64,000 nt of DNA from Selaginella tamariscina (GCA_003024785.1 PUQB01000699.1:58625-122624); one strand, 5' to 3'. Counted from the first letter of the stretch, positions 11,191 to 23,480 are shown. Program-made: numbers and translations. Notes: generated by a model not told the origin, from the sequence alone.

Positions 11191-13500
11191 ATAAGAAGCT
11201 CATGGAAAGTTATATGTTTCATATATTATTTTATTATATATCATATCAATAAATTATTATTAATATATTTTGATGTTATATAATTATTATATGTTTAATA
11301 AAATTTAACATATATAAAATATTTATTAAAGCTTTAAATGGTGAGCAAAACCTTATTTTATTTTATACATTTGTATAGATTTAAAGATATTATACATGTA
11401 TATAATAAAATAATATATGTATATTCATACTTAACATGTAATTTATATATAAACTATATTCCATCATACCTTAAATATAGGAATATTTTAAACTTTTTCT
11501 AATATTAAAATACAAAACGTAAGAATTGAAAATAAAGTTTAAGCCATATGCTTTAAATGTATCTTATTAAGATATTTTATTTTTTTAAAATTTCTTAAAT
11601 AAATAAATAATTAAAATAGGTTTGAAACTTATACAACTTAACTATATATTATATTATAAAAAAAAATTCTTAAAAACACAATTATCACAAAATTTATTTG
11701 TATATTAAATGAGTTTGTAAATAAAAATAAAATAAGATCCTTAATATTTCTAAAATATTTATGAAATATAAGAATTTTGTTAAAATACTTTTCAACTTTT
11801 TAATACTTTTGAAACACTGGAGAGAGACACACACGCACCATTAAACACACGCTTGTGTGTAAGGTTGTTGTGTGTATGTGCGTGTTATACTACCCAATAA
11901 TACTTTGTGCTCGCGCGAGTGTTGCATTATAACATTATAAGAACATGTGTACATTGTCATATAACTGCTACATAAATTTAAAAATGAAAGTAATTAGCAT
12001 CGCCTCTATTTAACTTATAAGATATTTTAATTTATGGATATTAAATCATAAATTTAGAGAAATTTTCTTATTTTTTAAATTATTTATAAATATTTTTAAA
12101 TGTAACATTAAATTTTATTTATTAAAATGAAAACCTTTCTTATTTTGAATCATGTTTTAGACAAACACAATTATGCATACCACAGACACACAATATAAAC
12201 ACAATATATATTGCGCAGATATATACATGTTGTTGTTGCGTTACAGACATACATATATGTGTGTATTTTGTAATATATTCTATATTATATAATATATATA
12301 CGTCTTTTATAAAATCTCTCTTATATTTAAAAGCGCATTCAAACACAAACACTTTCACGCCATGAATGAAACTTTTTTTTCTATATTTAAAACTATTATT
12401 TATAAATATTTTTAATTGTGATAAATAGAAATAAGAGGAGTTTACATGTGACATTTGTAATAACAATATGATTTATAAGGCGTTTACATGTAGAATATTT
12501 AACAACCATGTAATATACAAACATTAAATTTGATATTTATGACGAAAAACCGTTTAATTGTTTATTTTAATTATACTTTACACATTGCTTATTAGCAATT
12601 AAAGAGAATTATGCAGCAAAATACACACACAACAAACACATGCGATTGTGTGTGTGTGTGTATATTATATATATATACTGCACAGAGATATACATGTTGC
12701 AAACAACATTTGCACATCAGACCAATTTATAAACGTGCTTAAAGATTAGCAAACAGTAGACTTTTTGTTGTATATTATATATAATGGAAGCTTTGTACGT
12801 TAATATGACTGTAGGTAGTAAACAAATTTAAAATGTAAATTACATTTTTCGATATCAAATTTAAAGATTAAAATTTATATAAAGCGCCTCTCTGGCCCCG
12901 CCGCGACGCCAGAATATTAAAAACGATTTGAATGAATGTTCCGGTTTTACATAATAAATTACAATCCTAATAATACATCACAATAGTACTCGTATTAAAG
13001 AATCCAACGGTGCAAACTCCATCGCACATATGTACGTCTCTGTTAGTTGTGTGTTACCACTCAGAATATACACCTTTAGTAATATTAAATTGTTATATTT
13101 TAAATAATAAAATCTTTTTCAGAAAGATCTATGTCGTTTTTAAAGTTCGTAGTGCTCATGTTTATATTAAAATGTATAAATTGTGCTTTACCTTTATTAA
13201 TTTTCACACACCATATATATATACATATAGACACATACACATACGCTCCGTGCGTAATAGTGTTTAAATTAAATTCTTCCAAGTATTAATTAAAATTTAT
13301 ATATAGAACTTGGTGACTTCAGGAGTTTAAATTTGAATATATTATAGTACATGTTCACAAAGATGGGAAGGTATGAAGTGTGTGTGTTTACAAACATAGT
13401 TTTAGGCTTCAGATAGGTTATAACTTATCTGTTTATACATGTTAAGTTGTTATGTAGATAGTTGTATTATATATTTTAACATGTATTCTCATATAATACT
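11191..13500. other. AT-rich region without genes
   Basis: Very AT-rich, gene-poor DNA. A stretch at about 13200-13345 (TTTAAATTAAATTC...AAGTATTAATTAA...TTCAGGAGTTTA) is similar to 26030-26130, so a dispersed AT-rich repeat family is present. The single GC-richer island (12885-12915) is short and has no feature I can name. Confidence 0.6.
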
Positions 13501-13789
13501 AACATATAGATGACCCATTCATACAGCCTGCAAGCGCACGCACGCACGCACGCACGCACATGGACAGAACTGTGGTTTGTAAACAATTGAGTTTTCCATT
13601 TTAAGATTTCTTGAAAAACATTAACTTCTATTAACATTATATTCACTGTATATATATATAGAAGTATTGCATGAGAATACATTATAAGTATATAACACAA
13701 ATACATTCACTAGAGTACATAATAATCTAGCATATATGTATATACAGATTGTATATATAGAATTTTATCAAGGAACATGTCTAAGACTG

Positions 13790-14059
13790 TGTTATGTGTG
13801 AATGGATGATATGTGTATCACCTGCTGCGAAACAAAGTCCATAACATCAACTTTTCTAAGGCTTTATGTTGGCTCGTGTAACCCTCATGTGCTGCTCTAC
13901 TGGTCTCGCGAAGGTATGCATGTGTGTTATGATAATCATACAACATTTATATGCTGCTATATTTACTTCAAGTCAGATAGCCTATTTACATACATGTCAT
14001 CGTTGTGTATATGTACCGACTACTCACGGATGCGTACTACATATCAGTACAGTACCTAA

Positions 14060-14098
<39 letters not shown>

Positions 14099-14131
14099 CC
14101 GTATCTCTGTATCGACAAACACAAACACATG

Positions 14132-14163
<32 letters not shown>

Positions 14164-14513
14164 TTATGAGCTAGTGAATTACAAGTTAAACATGGATTCG
14201 ATTCTAAGTTCAAAAATATGTATAATCATCTCCTTAATAGGTACCTATAACATGAAACTATAGTAGGAACTGCCAGTGGTAGAGACCTGGATATATTATA
14301 TCATGTACACACACAGATACATGTGTGTGTGTGTGTGCGATTATTGTGTGTGTGTTTACGTGTTTGTTTTCTATATGCAGGCTTGCCTGTGGGTACGAGG
14401 CTTCTGTGCTACGTTTCAAGGCTTGCAGAGGAGCTTGAAGTACAGGAATATGTTGAAGGTCCTTTGAACACTCTCTGATGCACATTCTGAAGTTAGTGAA
14501 GAAGACAGACACA
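13790..14513 (+). pseudogene. Inverted duplicated fragment of the INTS3 gene
   Basis: This segment, read on the plus strand, matches the minus strand of about 56640-57420 inside the INTS3 gene, including exon sequence (ETKSITSTFLRLY, then CNPHV and LLYWSREGM; later GTRLLCYVSRLAEELEVQEY at 14390-14455) and intron sequence with its (AT)n and (CT)n tracts. Because introns are retained it arose by DNA copying, not through mRNA. Both exons have base changes and small deletions relative to the intact gene. It ends abruptly at about 14513, where the PDSS2-like duplication begins. Confidence 0.85.
14064..14160. repeat. (AT)n and (CT)n microsatellites
   Basis: An AT run (14064-14092) and a CT run (14131-14160), carried inside the copied INTS3 intron. 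The donor intron has only short GA-containing remnants at the matching place, so the tract expanded or shrank after copying. Confidence 0.85.
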
Positions 14514-16130
14514 TGAATTAGTCTTGAAGGTTAGGGCACATCTCAATACACACCTTAAACATATACGTGTGTGTAGAGTTCGTTTCACTTGCAGTGTTCT
14601 AGTTGGACTTTCTCATAAGGCGTGTGTATATATTTATATATATATGGAGAAATGTAGATTTTTTTGTATACATTAATATGTTCATATGGAATCATATATG
14701 CATGTATGTTTAAAGTTATGTATATGCATCTGTATATGTTTAAAGTTATTACATATATACACACACACTAATAAATTAAATAGTTCAAGCAACTCTAACA
14801 TGTAATTTATACATAAACCATAATAGATATCAATAAGCTTGTCGTTAAAATGAAAACAGTTGAGCATACTAGATCACACTTGTTCAGTGAGTTCCTTCAA
14901 TGCTTTTCTACACAGAGAACCCTTCTCGGATGTCACAGGTGGGAATTTTTCTACTGCTTCAGCTGCTTTATTAGCATGCTCTTTGATAATCTCCCTCGTC
15001 TTCTCTACTCCACGGCTCTTGTTAACCATATGAAGCACCGCGCTTACGTCTCCAGGCTTCTCAAAATTTCTGTCTATTAGCTCCCTCAGTTCTGGAAATT
15101 CCTGTAGACGTGTATAGAGAACATCAATCATGATCCTCTACAAGTGTGTGTGTGTGTACCTCAAGAGCATAGAACACTGGAGGAGTAACAACCCCTCTAC
15201 GGGATCGAACAAACCGGGATGACCCTCATTACCATTCGAGGCTTGAAGATGTGTGAAGTTGAAGAGATCCTCGTTAATCTGATAAGCGAGTGCCAAGTTG
15301 CACCCATAGTCGGAAGCAAAGTTTTGTACTTCTTCGGTGTGCCCACCAAGCATTGCAGTACACTTGCAGCTGTTTGCAAATAGCTCTGGCATATTGTAAT
15401 AAGTCCATTCGAGGTAGTACTTCATGGTCGGGTTGATCTTTTGATCTTTCTTAGAGCCACGAGCATGATATAGAAGAGCCCAGGACAGAGGGGCCCCAAC
15501 TTCCGGGTCGTCTATAGATGAAATAAGATAACTAGCTCTATCCACAAGGATCCTGCCAATTTCTGTTTTTCTGTGTATATATTTCAAGTTAGATATACAA
15601 CAATAATAACAGCTACACCGCTATTATTCTTGGACTCGAGATTGAGAACCGTCCCGTGGTTGACATAGTCATAGCCTACGAAAGTTGTTTCTGTTATGTC
15701 GTACTTGTTTGTAAGGAGGTTTGAGACATGGAGTCCGTTGCACCTTCAAGTGATTCTTGTCCTCCACCGATAGTGAAGACGACACGAGGAACAAGGCCAT
15801 GGCAGGAAAGTATGTAGCACCTTCAGATCTCAGCTTGAAAAACTCTTCCATGCACGCAAGTTTAGGGTTTATCGAAACCATCCCTTGCAGTTCCCTTCCA
15901 AGATTTGCCATCTCCTTTGCTACAAGACCATATGAATGGTCCGGTTCATCTCTAGCACAACATGGAGCTGCCTCGGTGCCAAGATCTGTGGAGCTGCATC
16001 TTTTGTGGCAAGAATCGTGGGAGAAATCTTCGGAGCGCCATCTTATTCCTTATTATTTAACCTAAATAACTCTATAAGACTTTCAGACCAGCCCTGTAAA
16101 TTTCAACGAGGCCTTCCCATCGCAAGATTT
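14514..16130. repeat. Segmental duplication block B (copy of block C)
   Basis: About 1.6 kb matching 18604-20200 in the same orientation with roughly 90 percent identity by eye. It carries the first PDSS2-like copy plus its 3' flank. The left edge joins the INTS3 fragment at about 14513 (AGTCTTGAAGGTTAGGGC matches 18610 onward). Confidence 0.85.
14874..16060 (-). pseudogene. PDSS2/DLP1-like prenyl diphosphate synthase subunit, copy 1
   Basis: PDSS2 (fission-yeast Dlp1) is the non-catalytic partner of a long-chain prenyl diphosphate synthase that makes the ubiquinone side chain in mitochondria. The minus strand reads, in order, LGRELQGMVSINPKLACMEE (about 15840), LVDRASYLISSIDDPEVGAP (about 15530), ELFANSCKCTAMLGGHTEEV, NFASDYGCNLALAYQINEDL, then EFPELRELIDRNFEKPGDV, REIIKEHANKAAEAVEKFPP and a stop after LKELTEQV at 14874. 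The second Asp-rich motif (DDxxD) is replaced by INEDLFNF, as in PDSS2 and unlike solanesyl synthases. Exons by eye: 14874-15101, 15160-15570 and parts of 15627-15930. The central exon changes frame before GVVTPPVFYALE, and the N-terminal exon is frame-broken after VEDK. It is probably a pseudogene, although this copy keeps a better central exon than copy 2. Confidence 0.7.
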
Positions 16131-16289
16131 GATTTGTAAATTTGCCTTCCCGTGAAACCTTAGAAAAATATTTAACTAAATAATGTTAATTAATTATATT
16201 TAAAATTACTATAGCACAAGTTAGTCAACGATATAAAATTTAATAAATATTAATATGACAATTCTTTACCGTGCACCAGGTCTTGAAGA

Positions 16290-18010
16290 CTTCATCCCAG
16301 ACCAATAAACAACTTCTTTAATGTTTTTATTTGTCACGTTTGTTCTTGAGTTGTGTTTGATTGTGTTGATGCAATTTTAATGTGAAAATCCCTTTTGTGT
16401 TGCAAATGTATCAACGGGGACAATAACAGGATTTCCCAAGGCTTCATCATACATGGAAAAGAATATCTCATGGTGAATTACATACATTTCAAACAATCTC
16501 AATTTACCTTCGATTACCTAAGTGTCCATAAGTATACCATATTATTGAAGTAAAACCTCCAACCATCATATTCAAGCTTAAGCTCAATCTTGGTGGGGTT
16601 GAAAAGCTTGCAAGCATAAAAAAAAATGCACCATCATCAGCCAGTCATTCTCTGTTTCAAATTTGTGACAATTGATGTAATAAGATTTATACTTAATTGC
16701 ATAAAGGCTTTTAGAGTATAACCTTTCTCACTGCCTTTCATTAAGAAAAAGTTTAATTTATGAATATGTTTTTCCTTAACAACATCATCAAAGTGAATTT
16801 TCTCTCTTACTTTTCACATTTGCACATTTATTCACAAATATATGCAAAAACTTAGTGCCACAACTTATAGATTCCTGATAAACTTCTTTTTGATATTAAA
16901 TTTTGTGACTTAAAAAAAAGTGAAAATGTTGGCAATATTTACAACATCTATTTGAAACACTTTATTCATAACCAATAAATGAATGCAATATTGAACTTTA
17001 AAGTTAGAGAGCCAGTTACATAAGATCATGTTTTCATATTTAAATTTAATTAATAATGCTGACATGATGGTCATCATTCTCTTTATGACCTTGCCTTTGG
17101 AGAGCCATATAATTGAATAAATATAAAGCATTGTCAATTTTAACAATTCAAAAACACTTTCCATAAAAGATAAATACTCCATCCTCTTCCTTGATGCATG
17201 AAGCTATAAGTAGATAATTCTACACAATTTGTCTAAATAAACAAGCTCAAAAAAATTAACATAGTTTAACTGGCTGGCAACAAGATTCTCTTTATGAGCA
17301 AGACAGTAGGTGAAAAGCATATGCAGCACAAGGATCTTAAACTTGGTGGTTAACCCAATATGACTGCCAACCATCATAGAGCACCCATCCGTACAAGCTG
17401 CCACAACTTTATTTAAGTACAAACCTATGTTTTCAATAAACTGAGTTATAACTGGTTTATGTGGTTTCATCATCTGTCTTAATTAACTCCATGTGACATT
17501 CTCCATGTCTAACATCTCTCAAGAAACAAATATAAATGATTAAATATACCTTTGTTGATTTATTAGTGCTATCATTATAAATAATTAAAAACCATGGGCT
17601 CTTGAATATTTCAAGACACATAAAATTTGAAAGAACATCATATAATGCTAAAGAAAACTTTTTACAAGATGCCTTGTTGAGGTATGTGATATACACTTTA
17701 CTTTTGAACATATTTGCAACTCCCATGTTAATCAAATGTTAACAAAAATGCTCATATTCAGAAAGGGGAAGACCACACTTTACACATAGTATGCTTGTCA
17801 CATAACAATAATCAATTAGGACTTTTCTTTATCATTGAAAGTGAACACATACTTTAGCAATGTAGTAACTCTTCTTCTTCAGCTCTCATCTCCACTGAGC
17901 TTCTTTATGCTCATCTAAGTTAACATGCTTGACCAGAGCTCTGAGTTGCACTGTGGTGCTTCTCTATTTGACAAAAAGAATTCTCTATCTAGCATCAACA
18001 CACCATTTGC
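16290..18010 (-). mobile_element. Degenerate hAT-type transposase (ZMYM/ZNF862-like, DUF4371)
   Basis: Read on the minus strand, from about 18000 downward: a zinc-finger-like start (GKCKWCVDAR, then RALVKHVNLDEHKEAQ), then about 17735-17460 with FLIIYNDSTNKSTKVYLIIY matching the hAT 'IDESTDxS' catalytic strand. At 17473-17204, AACTDGCSMMVGSHIGLTTK and YCLAHKENL match 'ADGAxVMxGxxxGV' and 'CIAHRLxL', and at 17182-16910 WLSKGKVIKRM matches 'RWLSRGxAVER'. Frames are interrupted by several stops, and no terminal inverted repeats or 8-base target duplication could be recognised. It lies between duplication blocks B and C and is unique in the window. Confidence 0.75.
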
Positions 18011-18019
18011 ACTTCCTTC

Positions 18020-20200
18020 AATGTGTGTGTATATGTGTGTGCTTACAAAGTGGGTGCAGTGTTACACGAATGGTGTTTGTATAGTGACAAAAGAAAGTTC
18101 ATATGAAGTTGGGAAGCGGTTCTAGAAACAAACAATTGCATGATACATGTGTATCAGGGTTGTGCGTGCGTGTGTGTATTCAGTTCTTAGTCAAAAAGCA
18201 TGACAATGCTTTTTAGCCTGCGTACTATGACCTGAGAATGTAGTTAGTACGGGATGATTTAATTAGCTTATTTTGTAAGCATAGAGTAATTAAGCTGAGA
18301 CATATAATGTAATTACTCTATGTATATTCATATTTGTATATATACAACCATCTGTGTATCATTGGCATATCGTAGATAAACAACTTTCTAGGATAATATA
18401 ATCCACACACCCGGTTGTGGTTCTACACACACACACACACATACAGACGCTGTATATATAAATCTACAATAGCTACTGGTGTGTTGTGTTTATACATAAA
18501 TGACGTGCATGGTTTTTCTGTGGTGGAAATGATAGGTATAGTTTTCATTATATGTATGTATACGTGTGTAGGTGTGAGTACACATATTTATACATGTACA
18601 AAATTAATAATCAGTCTTGAAAGTTAGGGGACATCTCAATACACACCTCAGACGTATACGTGTGTGTAGATTTCGTTTCACTTGCAGTGTTCTAGTTGGA
18701 CTTTTTTCATGTATATATTTATATATATATATATATGTGGAGACATGTAGATTTTTTTGTATACATTAATATGTTCATATGGAATCATATATGCATGTGT
18801 ATATGTTTGAAGTTATGTATATGCATCTGTATATATTTAAAGTTATTATATATAACACACACACTAATAAATTAAATAGTTCAAGCAACTCTAACATGTA
18901 ATTTATACATAAACCATAATAGATATCAATATCTTAAACAAAAGCTTATCGTTAAAATGAAAAACAGTTGAGCACACTAGATCACACTTGTTCAGTGAGT
19001 TCCTTCAATGCCTTTCTACACAGAGAACCCTTCTCGGATGTCACAGGTGGGAATTTTTCTACTGCTTCAGCTGCTTTGTTAGCATGCTCTTTGATAATCT
19101 CCCTCGTCTTCTCTATTCCATTGCTCTTGTTAACCATATGAAGCACCGCGGTTACATCTCCAGCCTTCTCAAAGTTTCTGTCTATTAGCTCCCTCAGTTC
19201 TGGAAATTCCTGTAGACGTGTACAGTGAACATCAATCATGATCCTCTACATGTGTGTGTACCTCGAGAGCATAGAACACTGGAGGAGTAACAACCCCTCT
19301 ACGGGATCAAACAAACCGGATGACCCTCATTACCATTCGAGGCTTGAAGATGTGTGAAGTTGAAGAGATCCTCGTTAATCTGATAAGCGAGTGCCAAGTT
19401 GCACCCATAGTCGGAAGCAAGTTTTGTACTTCCTCGGTGTGCCCACCAAGCATTGCAGTAGACTTGCAGCTGTTTGCAAATAGCTCTGGCATATTGTATA
19501 AGTCCATTCGAGGTAGTGCTGCATGGTCGGGTTGATCTTTTGATCTTTCTTACAGCCACGAGCATGATATTGAAGAGCCAGCAGGACAGAGGGGCCCCAA
19601 CTTCCAGGTCGTCTATAGATGAAATAAGCCAAGCCAATTTCCCAAGGGTGCTGCTAATTTCCCAAGCCAGGTGTTTTTCTGTGTATATATTTCAAATTAG
19701 ATATACAACAGTAATATCAGATACATACCATTCAGTGGTGCACCGCTATTGTTCTTGGACTCGAGATTGAGAACCGTCCCGTAGTTGAAATAGTCATAGC
19801 CTACGAAAGTTGTTTCTGTTATGTCGTACTTGTTTGTAAGGAGGTTTGAGACATGGATTGTCTCTGTTACCAGTGCCATCCGTTGCACCTTGTCCTCCAC
19901 CGATAGTGAAGACGACACGAGGAACAAGGCCATGGCAGGAAAGTATGTACCACCTTCAGATCTCAGCTTGAAAAACTTTTCCATGCACGCAAGTTTAGGG
20001 TTTATCGAAACCATCCCTTGCAGTTCACTTCCAAGCTTTGCCATCTCCTTTGCTACAAGACCATATGAATGGATCCGGTTCATCTTCTGGCACAACATGG
20101 AGCTGCCTCGGTGCCAAGATCTGTGAGAGCTGCATCTTTTGTGGCAAGAATCGTGGAGCGCCATACCCTTATTCCTTATTATTTTAACCTCTCTCACACA
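18020..20200. repeat. Segmental duplication block C (most complete unit)
   Basis: This block contains, contiguously, the sequence found separately as block A (10320-11190) and block B (14514-16130), so it probably preserves the ancestral order: flank, 3' side, PDSS2-like gene. Orientation is the same in all copies. Confidence 0.8.
18979..20197 (-). pseudogene. PDSS2/DLP1-like prenyl diphosphate synthase subunit, copy 2
   Basis: Tandem relative of the copy at 14874-16060. The C-terminal exon (18982-19209) is intact: EFPELRELIDRNFEKAGDV through LKELTEQV. The N-terminal exon (about 20110-19790) is better than in copy 1: LVAKEMAKLGSELQGMVS, EGGTYFPAMALFLVSSSL, then ALVTETIHVSNLLTNKYDIT. The last part sits where catalytic synthases have the first DDxxD motif ('xIHxASLLHDDVLDD'); here it reads LLTNKYD, so that motif is absent too. 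The central exon (19299-19637) is broken by several small indels and shares the frame change before GVVTPPVFYALE with copy 1. The shared lesion suggests decay began before duplication. Alternatively an error-prone consensus repeated the same slip. Confidence 0.7.
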
Positions 20201-20214
20201 TACAAAACTATTGA

Positions 20215-20940
20215 TAGACCTATTACGATACCTTGAAACTATCTCATATTATTTTATGACATTATTATATACGTACACTATACGTGTTCTTAAGACTATG
20301 ACATGTGTTCTTAATACACTTATGACATTTATTAAAAACATCTGTATACATGAAATTTGCCTTATAGGTCGTGTTCTTAATACTATGACAGTTATTATGA
20401 AGAACACGACCTCCGATAAACATTGAGATTTGGCTGGTTTGATCTTCCTCCATATTTACCTGCACTTGGACACCTACATGCTGGTTATTCGAAGCAGATC
20501 ACTGTTGAGTTTAATCCGATGGAGGCCGTTGAATATCTGGACAGGAACCTCTACCTTCAGCTGTGTAATATTGTCTACACTGGCGAAGCAGATTATTTAT
20601 ATGTAGTTTCACACACGCACGCACGCGCACTGTATCGCAGTGGATTGGGACGATACTATGCTGCCACCTGCCGAGGACAAACTCTTGAAGATGCAAAGGG
20701 CTGTATGTATTACCAGGTATGAGTGCACAATGACATCGGTACAGTTTAAGCAACAATGATGTTCCAAGTGAGAACATATTCCTTCTCATTGAAGAGTGTA
20801 ACCAAGGCGAAGATGCCCTTCTCATGGCACGTGAAGAAGCAGGCTGGGTCCGTAGAAACTGAGAGTATGAACCTTCTTATGGAGTTTTAGAGCCTAGGCA
20901 GGTGCTAGATTCCAGGGTTGGCATATGGCAATCCGCTTTC
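20215..20940. repeat. Duplicated segment, left copy (partner 26570-27330)
   Basis: Shared landmarks in the same order and orientation: ACCTTGAAACTATCT, the hairpin at 20368-20410, GCAGTGGATTGGGACGATAC, GGACAAAC, TTCCTTCTCATTGAAGAG, AGATGCCCTTCTCATGGCA and GGCAGGTGCTAGATTC. Both copies carry axonemal ASH-domain coding fragments. Confidence 0.85.
20368..20410. other. Conserved 43-base hairpin (copy 1)
   Basis: GTCGTGTTCTT and AAGAACACGAC form perfect 11-base arms around a 21-base loop. The same hairpin with identical arms occurs at 26766-26808. A related half-motif, GTGTTCTTAAGACTATGACA, occurs just upstream in both copies. It sits immediately before the coding fragments. Function unknown. Confidence 0.75.
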
Positions 20941-23028
20941 GTTATGAAACATTTATTAACTACATCTACCTGAATCTAATATGTGTGTGTGTGTGCGTGC
21001 GCGTGCGTGCCTCATTACATATATAATGCATATGCTTCTCTATATGTTTGAAAGCATTAGATTAGAGCCATACAGACACATTCTTTACTGACGCTATAAT
21101 CATAAAACACACACACACACATTCCTGGTTTTGATACGAAGCAAATTAATTATAGTGTTGCTAGCTGTCTTGATATACGATATCTATATTATAGATTGCC
21201 ACAGAGACTATAGAATGTTCGAGCTATGTACGTATCTATGACATTGTTGTAAATGTTCGATCTGTATATGTATATTAACGTATGTCCGCATGTTTATATG
21301 TATATGTACATGTCTGCACATATGCACACACGTATACGGTACACACACACATATACAACTACTATGCCACTTGTTTTGGATGCGTGCGTGCGTGTCTGCA
21401 TGTGTGGGTGCCACATACATACACTGAAATAACTTCTCACAAATAGAATAATAGAAGCTGATCTGGTCACTCATTCATCTGCTGATGTGCGTGCGCACGC
21501 GTGTGTGCGTGTGTGTGTTATACATCACGTACACGTCCATTATATACTTAATATGGTAACAAGTATATTATACATTCGAATGCTGTGTCTGATAAAGTTC
21601 AGCTTTTATTCGTTGTATGTATCTTTTCTGATACAATTTCAATGAGAAGGGTTTTACGATCGAGTTTAATCTAATGCATATTTAATACTAATACATAGTT
21701 CTTACAACAACACACACGCACGCACACACATGTATGTATGTGTATATCACGTGTGTGTGTGTGTGTAACACATACACTCACTCAGGCTGGAGTTGTTCAC
21801 CATCAACGGACCTTACACTCACAAACGAGGATGAGGACGTAATAACATGTGAAAATCTATATGAGAACACCTCATTTCTTGAAGCTGATCACGTGAATAT
21901 GAGCTTAAGCCCCGGACAAACCCACACAGTCAAGGTAAACTCTGTAAATATGTATTTATTATATTTATGTTTACATTGTGTTTCACGTTGTTTAGGTACC
22001 AGGCAAGTTTGTTCTATACAAGGAAATTCCGGTCTTGACACGGTGAGTACACTTGTGTTCTATATATGCACACACCATCCGCACACGCACACGCTAGTTG
22101 TATAATACATAGTTAATACTACTGACTATCCATATAACAGGTGGGAATTGTGTAGAACGCATGGAACAGCTCGGTACTGGGCATTCTTCTACCCCCAAAG
22201 TTAAGTTATAATATGTTAAGTTCAGCTACAATATTTACATACATAAACCCCAAAAGTTTTGTTTTGTATAAAACATGGACTACGTTGGGACTTATAACTC
22301 TATGTAACTTAGGTATATACGGACGATGGAGCTCGTATATACCCCAAATACAAGAATGACGAAGTTCACAGAGGGACTCGTACTGGAGGCCGCTGGGGCA
22401 AAATCAAGAATCTTAAACGTGCCAGTTAAGCTAAACCAGGAGGTTTTACCATTTGATATAGTCACATTTGGCTCTAAAGTGACTAAGAAAATACAGCTCG
22501 AAAATACATCTGCGTGTGTGTATGCATGCATATAGTATGCTTGTTATGCCACTCTCAACCATTATAGTAATATACAATATTTCATGTTAAATATATAGTC
22601 ATATATATAATATTATTAAGTATACGTTTATACAGATTCTTGGCACCGCGACAAGTGGCAAGGCTTGAAGTACTTTCCATCATCTAAACCAAGGCGTCCC
22701 TTGTAGTATTGAAGGTGTTGAAGAACCAATCCTTCTCGGATGTGTGGAACAAGGAGCATCTGCAGAAACTCTCAATTTGTTGCACCAGTAAGTTATCTAT
22801 GTGTGTGTATATGTGTGCGTGTGTGTGTTTCTTAACAATTTAATAATATGTTTATATATTTAATAATTTCTTTTGGTGCAGCTTCGGAACAGCGATACAA
22901 GGTTGTCCAGGTGAAAAACACATCAACTGTAGACTGGCTGCTGCATCCAGTTATATCACATCATTATTGGCATGGAGCAGTCTCACTGCTATGGACACAC
23001 ACTTACATATAAACAATGTGAACGGTAG

Positions 23029-23064
<36 letters not shown>

Positions 23065-23480
23065 CAGGAAGACAGAAACAGACAGAGAGAGCGATTATAA
23101 GTCTAATGTCTTAAACTATGCAGAGCGGGACAGTTTCCTTCCCATTCCCAGACGGGAATTTACTTATGTACGGGCTTTCTGGGAAGCGGGACTGCCAGCA
23201 CCAGAGCAGGCCAGGTGTACAGTTCGGATAAGTGTACAGCAATGTATACATCTGTGTGCGTGTGTGCGTGTGTGTGTAATATATGTAGAAGTGTTGTGGT
23301 GGATTCTGATGAGTGTTTTGTTCGGCACTGAACCGCGGACTATTTATGTTAAAAATCCTCCAGATAAAGAGCTCGTTTTTGCTCTGTCCAAGGCATGGTC
23401 ACTCCTCTGGAGATGTGCGTGTGCGTGTGTGTGTATTGCAGGTAGCAGTTGCATTCAAGTGCTACTCCACTAGGTTGTGT
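20430..23480 (+). pseudogene. Axonemal ASH-domain protein (HYDIN/CFAP47-like), decayed, block 1
   Basis: Proteins of this group carry many ASPM-SPD2-Hydin beta-sandwich domains and build the central apparatus of motile flagella. Fragments on the plus strand in order: ALGHLHAGYSKQITVEFNPM (20468-20530), VDWDDTMLLP-type sequence with frame break (20640), FSLKSVTKAKMPFSW (20782 on), LTLTNEDEDVITCEN (21808 on), VPGKFVLYKEIPVL (21998 on), then LVYTPNTRMTKFTEGL and DIVTFGSKVTKKIQLENTS (22326-22512). Next come VVQVKNTSTVDWLLHPVI (22898 on) and SGTVSFPFPDGNLLMYGLSG (23125 on). 'FPLPDG' and 'KKxxLxNTS' are hallmark ASH patterns. Fragments lie in different frames with stops between and would be far too short for the whole gene. 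Exact member of the family is not certain. Confidence 0.6.
20947..21555. repeat. 610-base dispersed repeat, copy 1 (partner 33702-34306)
   Basis: Matches intron 1 of the gene at 33160 in the same orientation: ACATTTATTAACTACATCT, CTCTATATGTTTGAAAGCAT, ACTGACGCTATAATCATAAA, ACGAAGCAAATTAATTATA, TCTGCTGATGTGCGTGCG and ACATCACGTACACGTCCATT occur in the same order in both. No terminal repeats or coding content are apparent. Confidence 0.85.

Noticed and set aside
13802-14096. Open frames at 13.8-14.1 kb as independent genes
   Set aside because: They match INTS3 exon and intron DNA in opposite orientation, so they are a copied fragment.
14874-16060. Solanesyl/geranylgeranyl diphosphate synthase (catalytic)
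   Set aside because: Both Asp-rich motifs are missing and wording matches PDSS2 better, so a catalytic role was not assigned.
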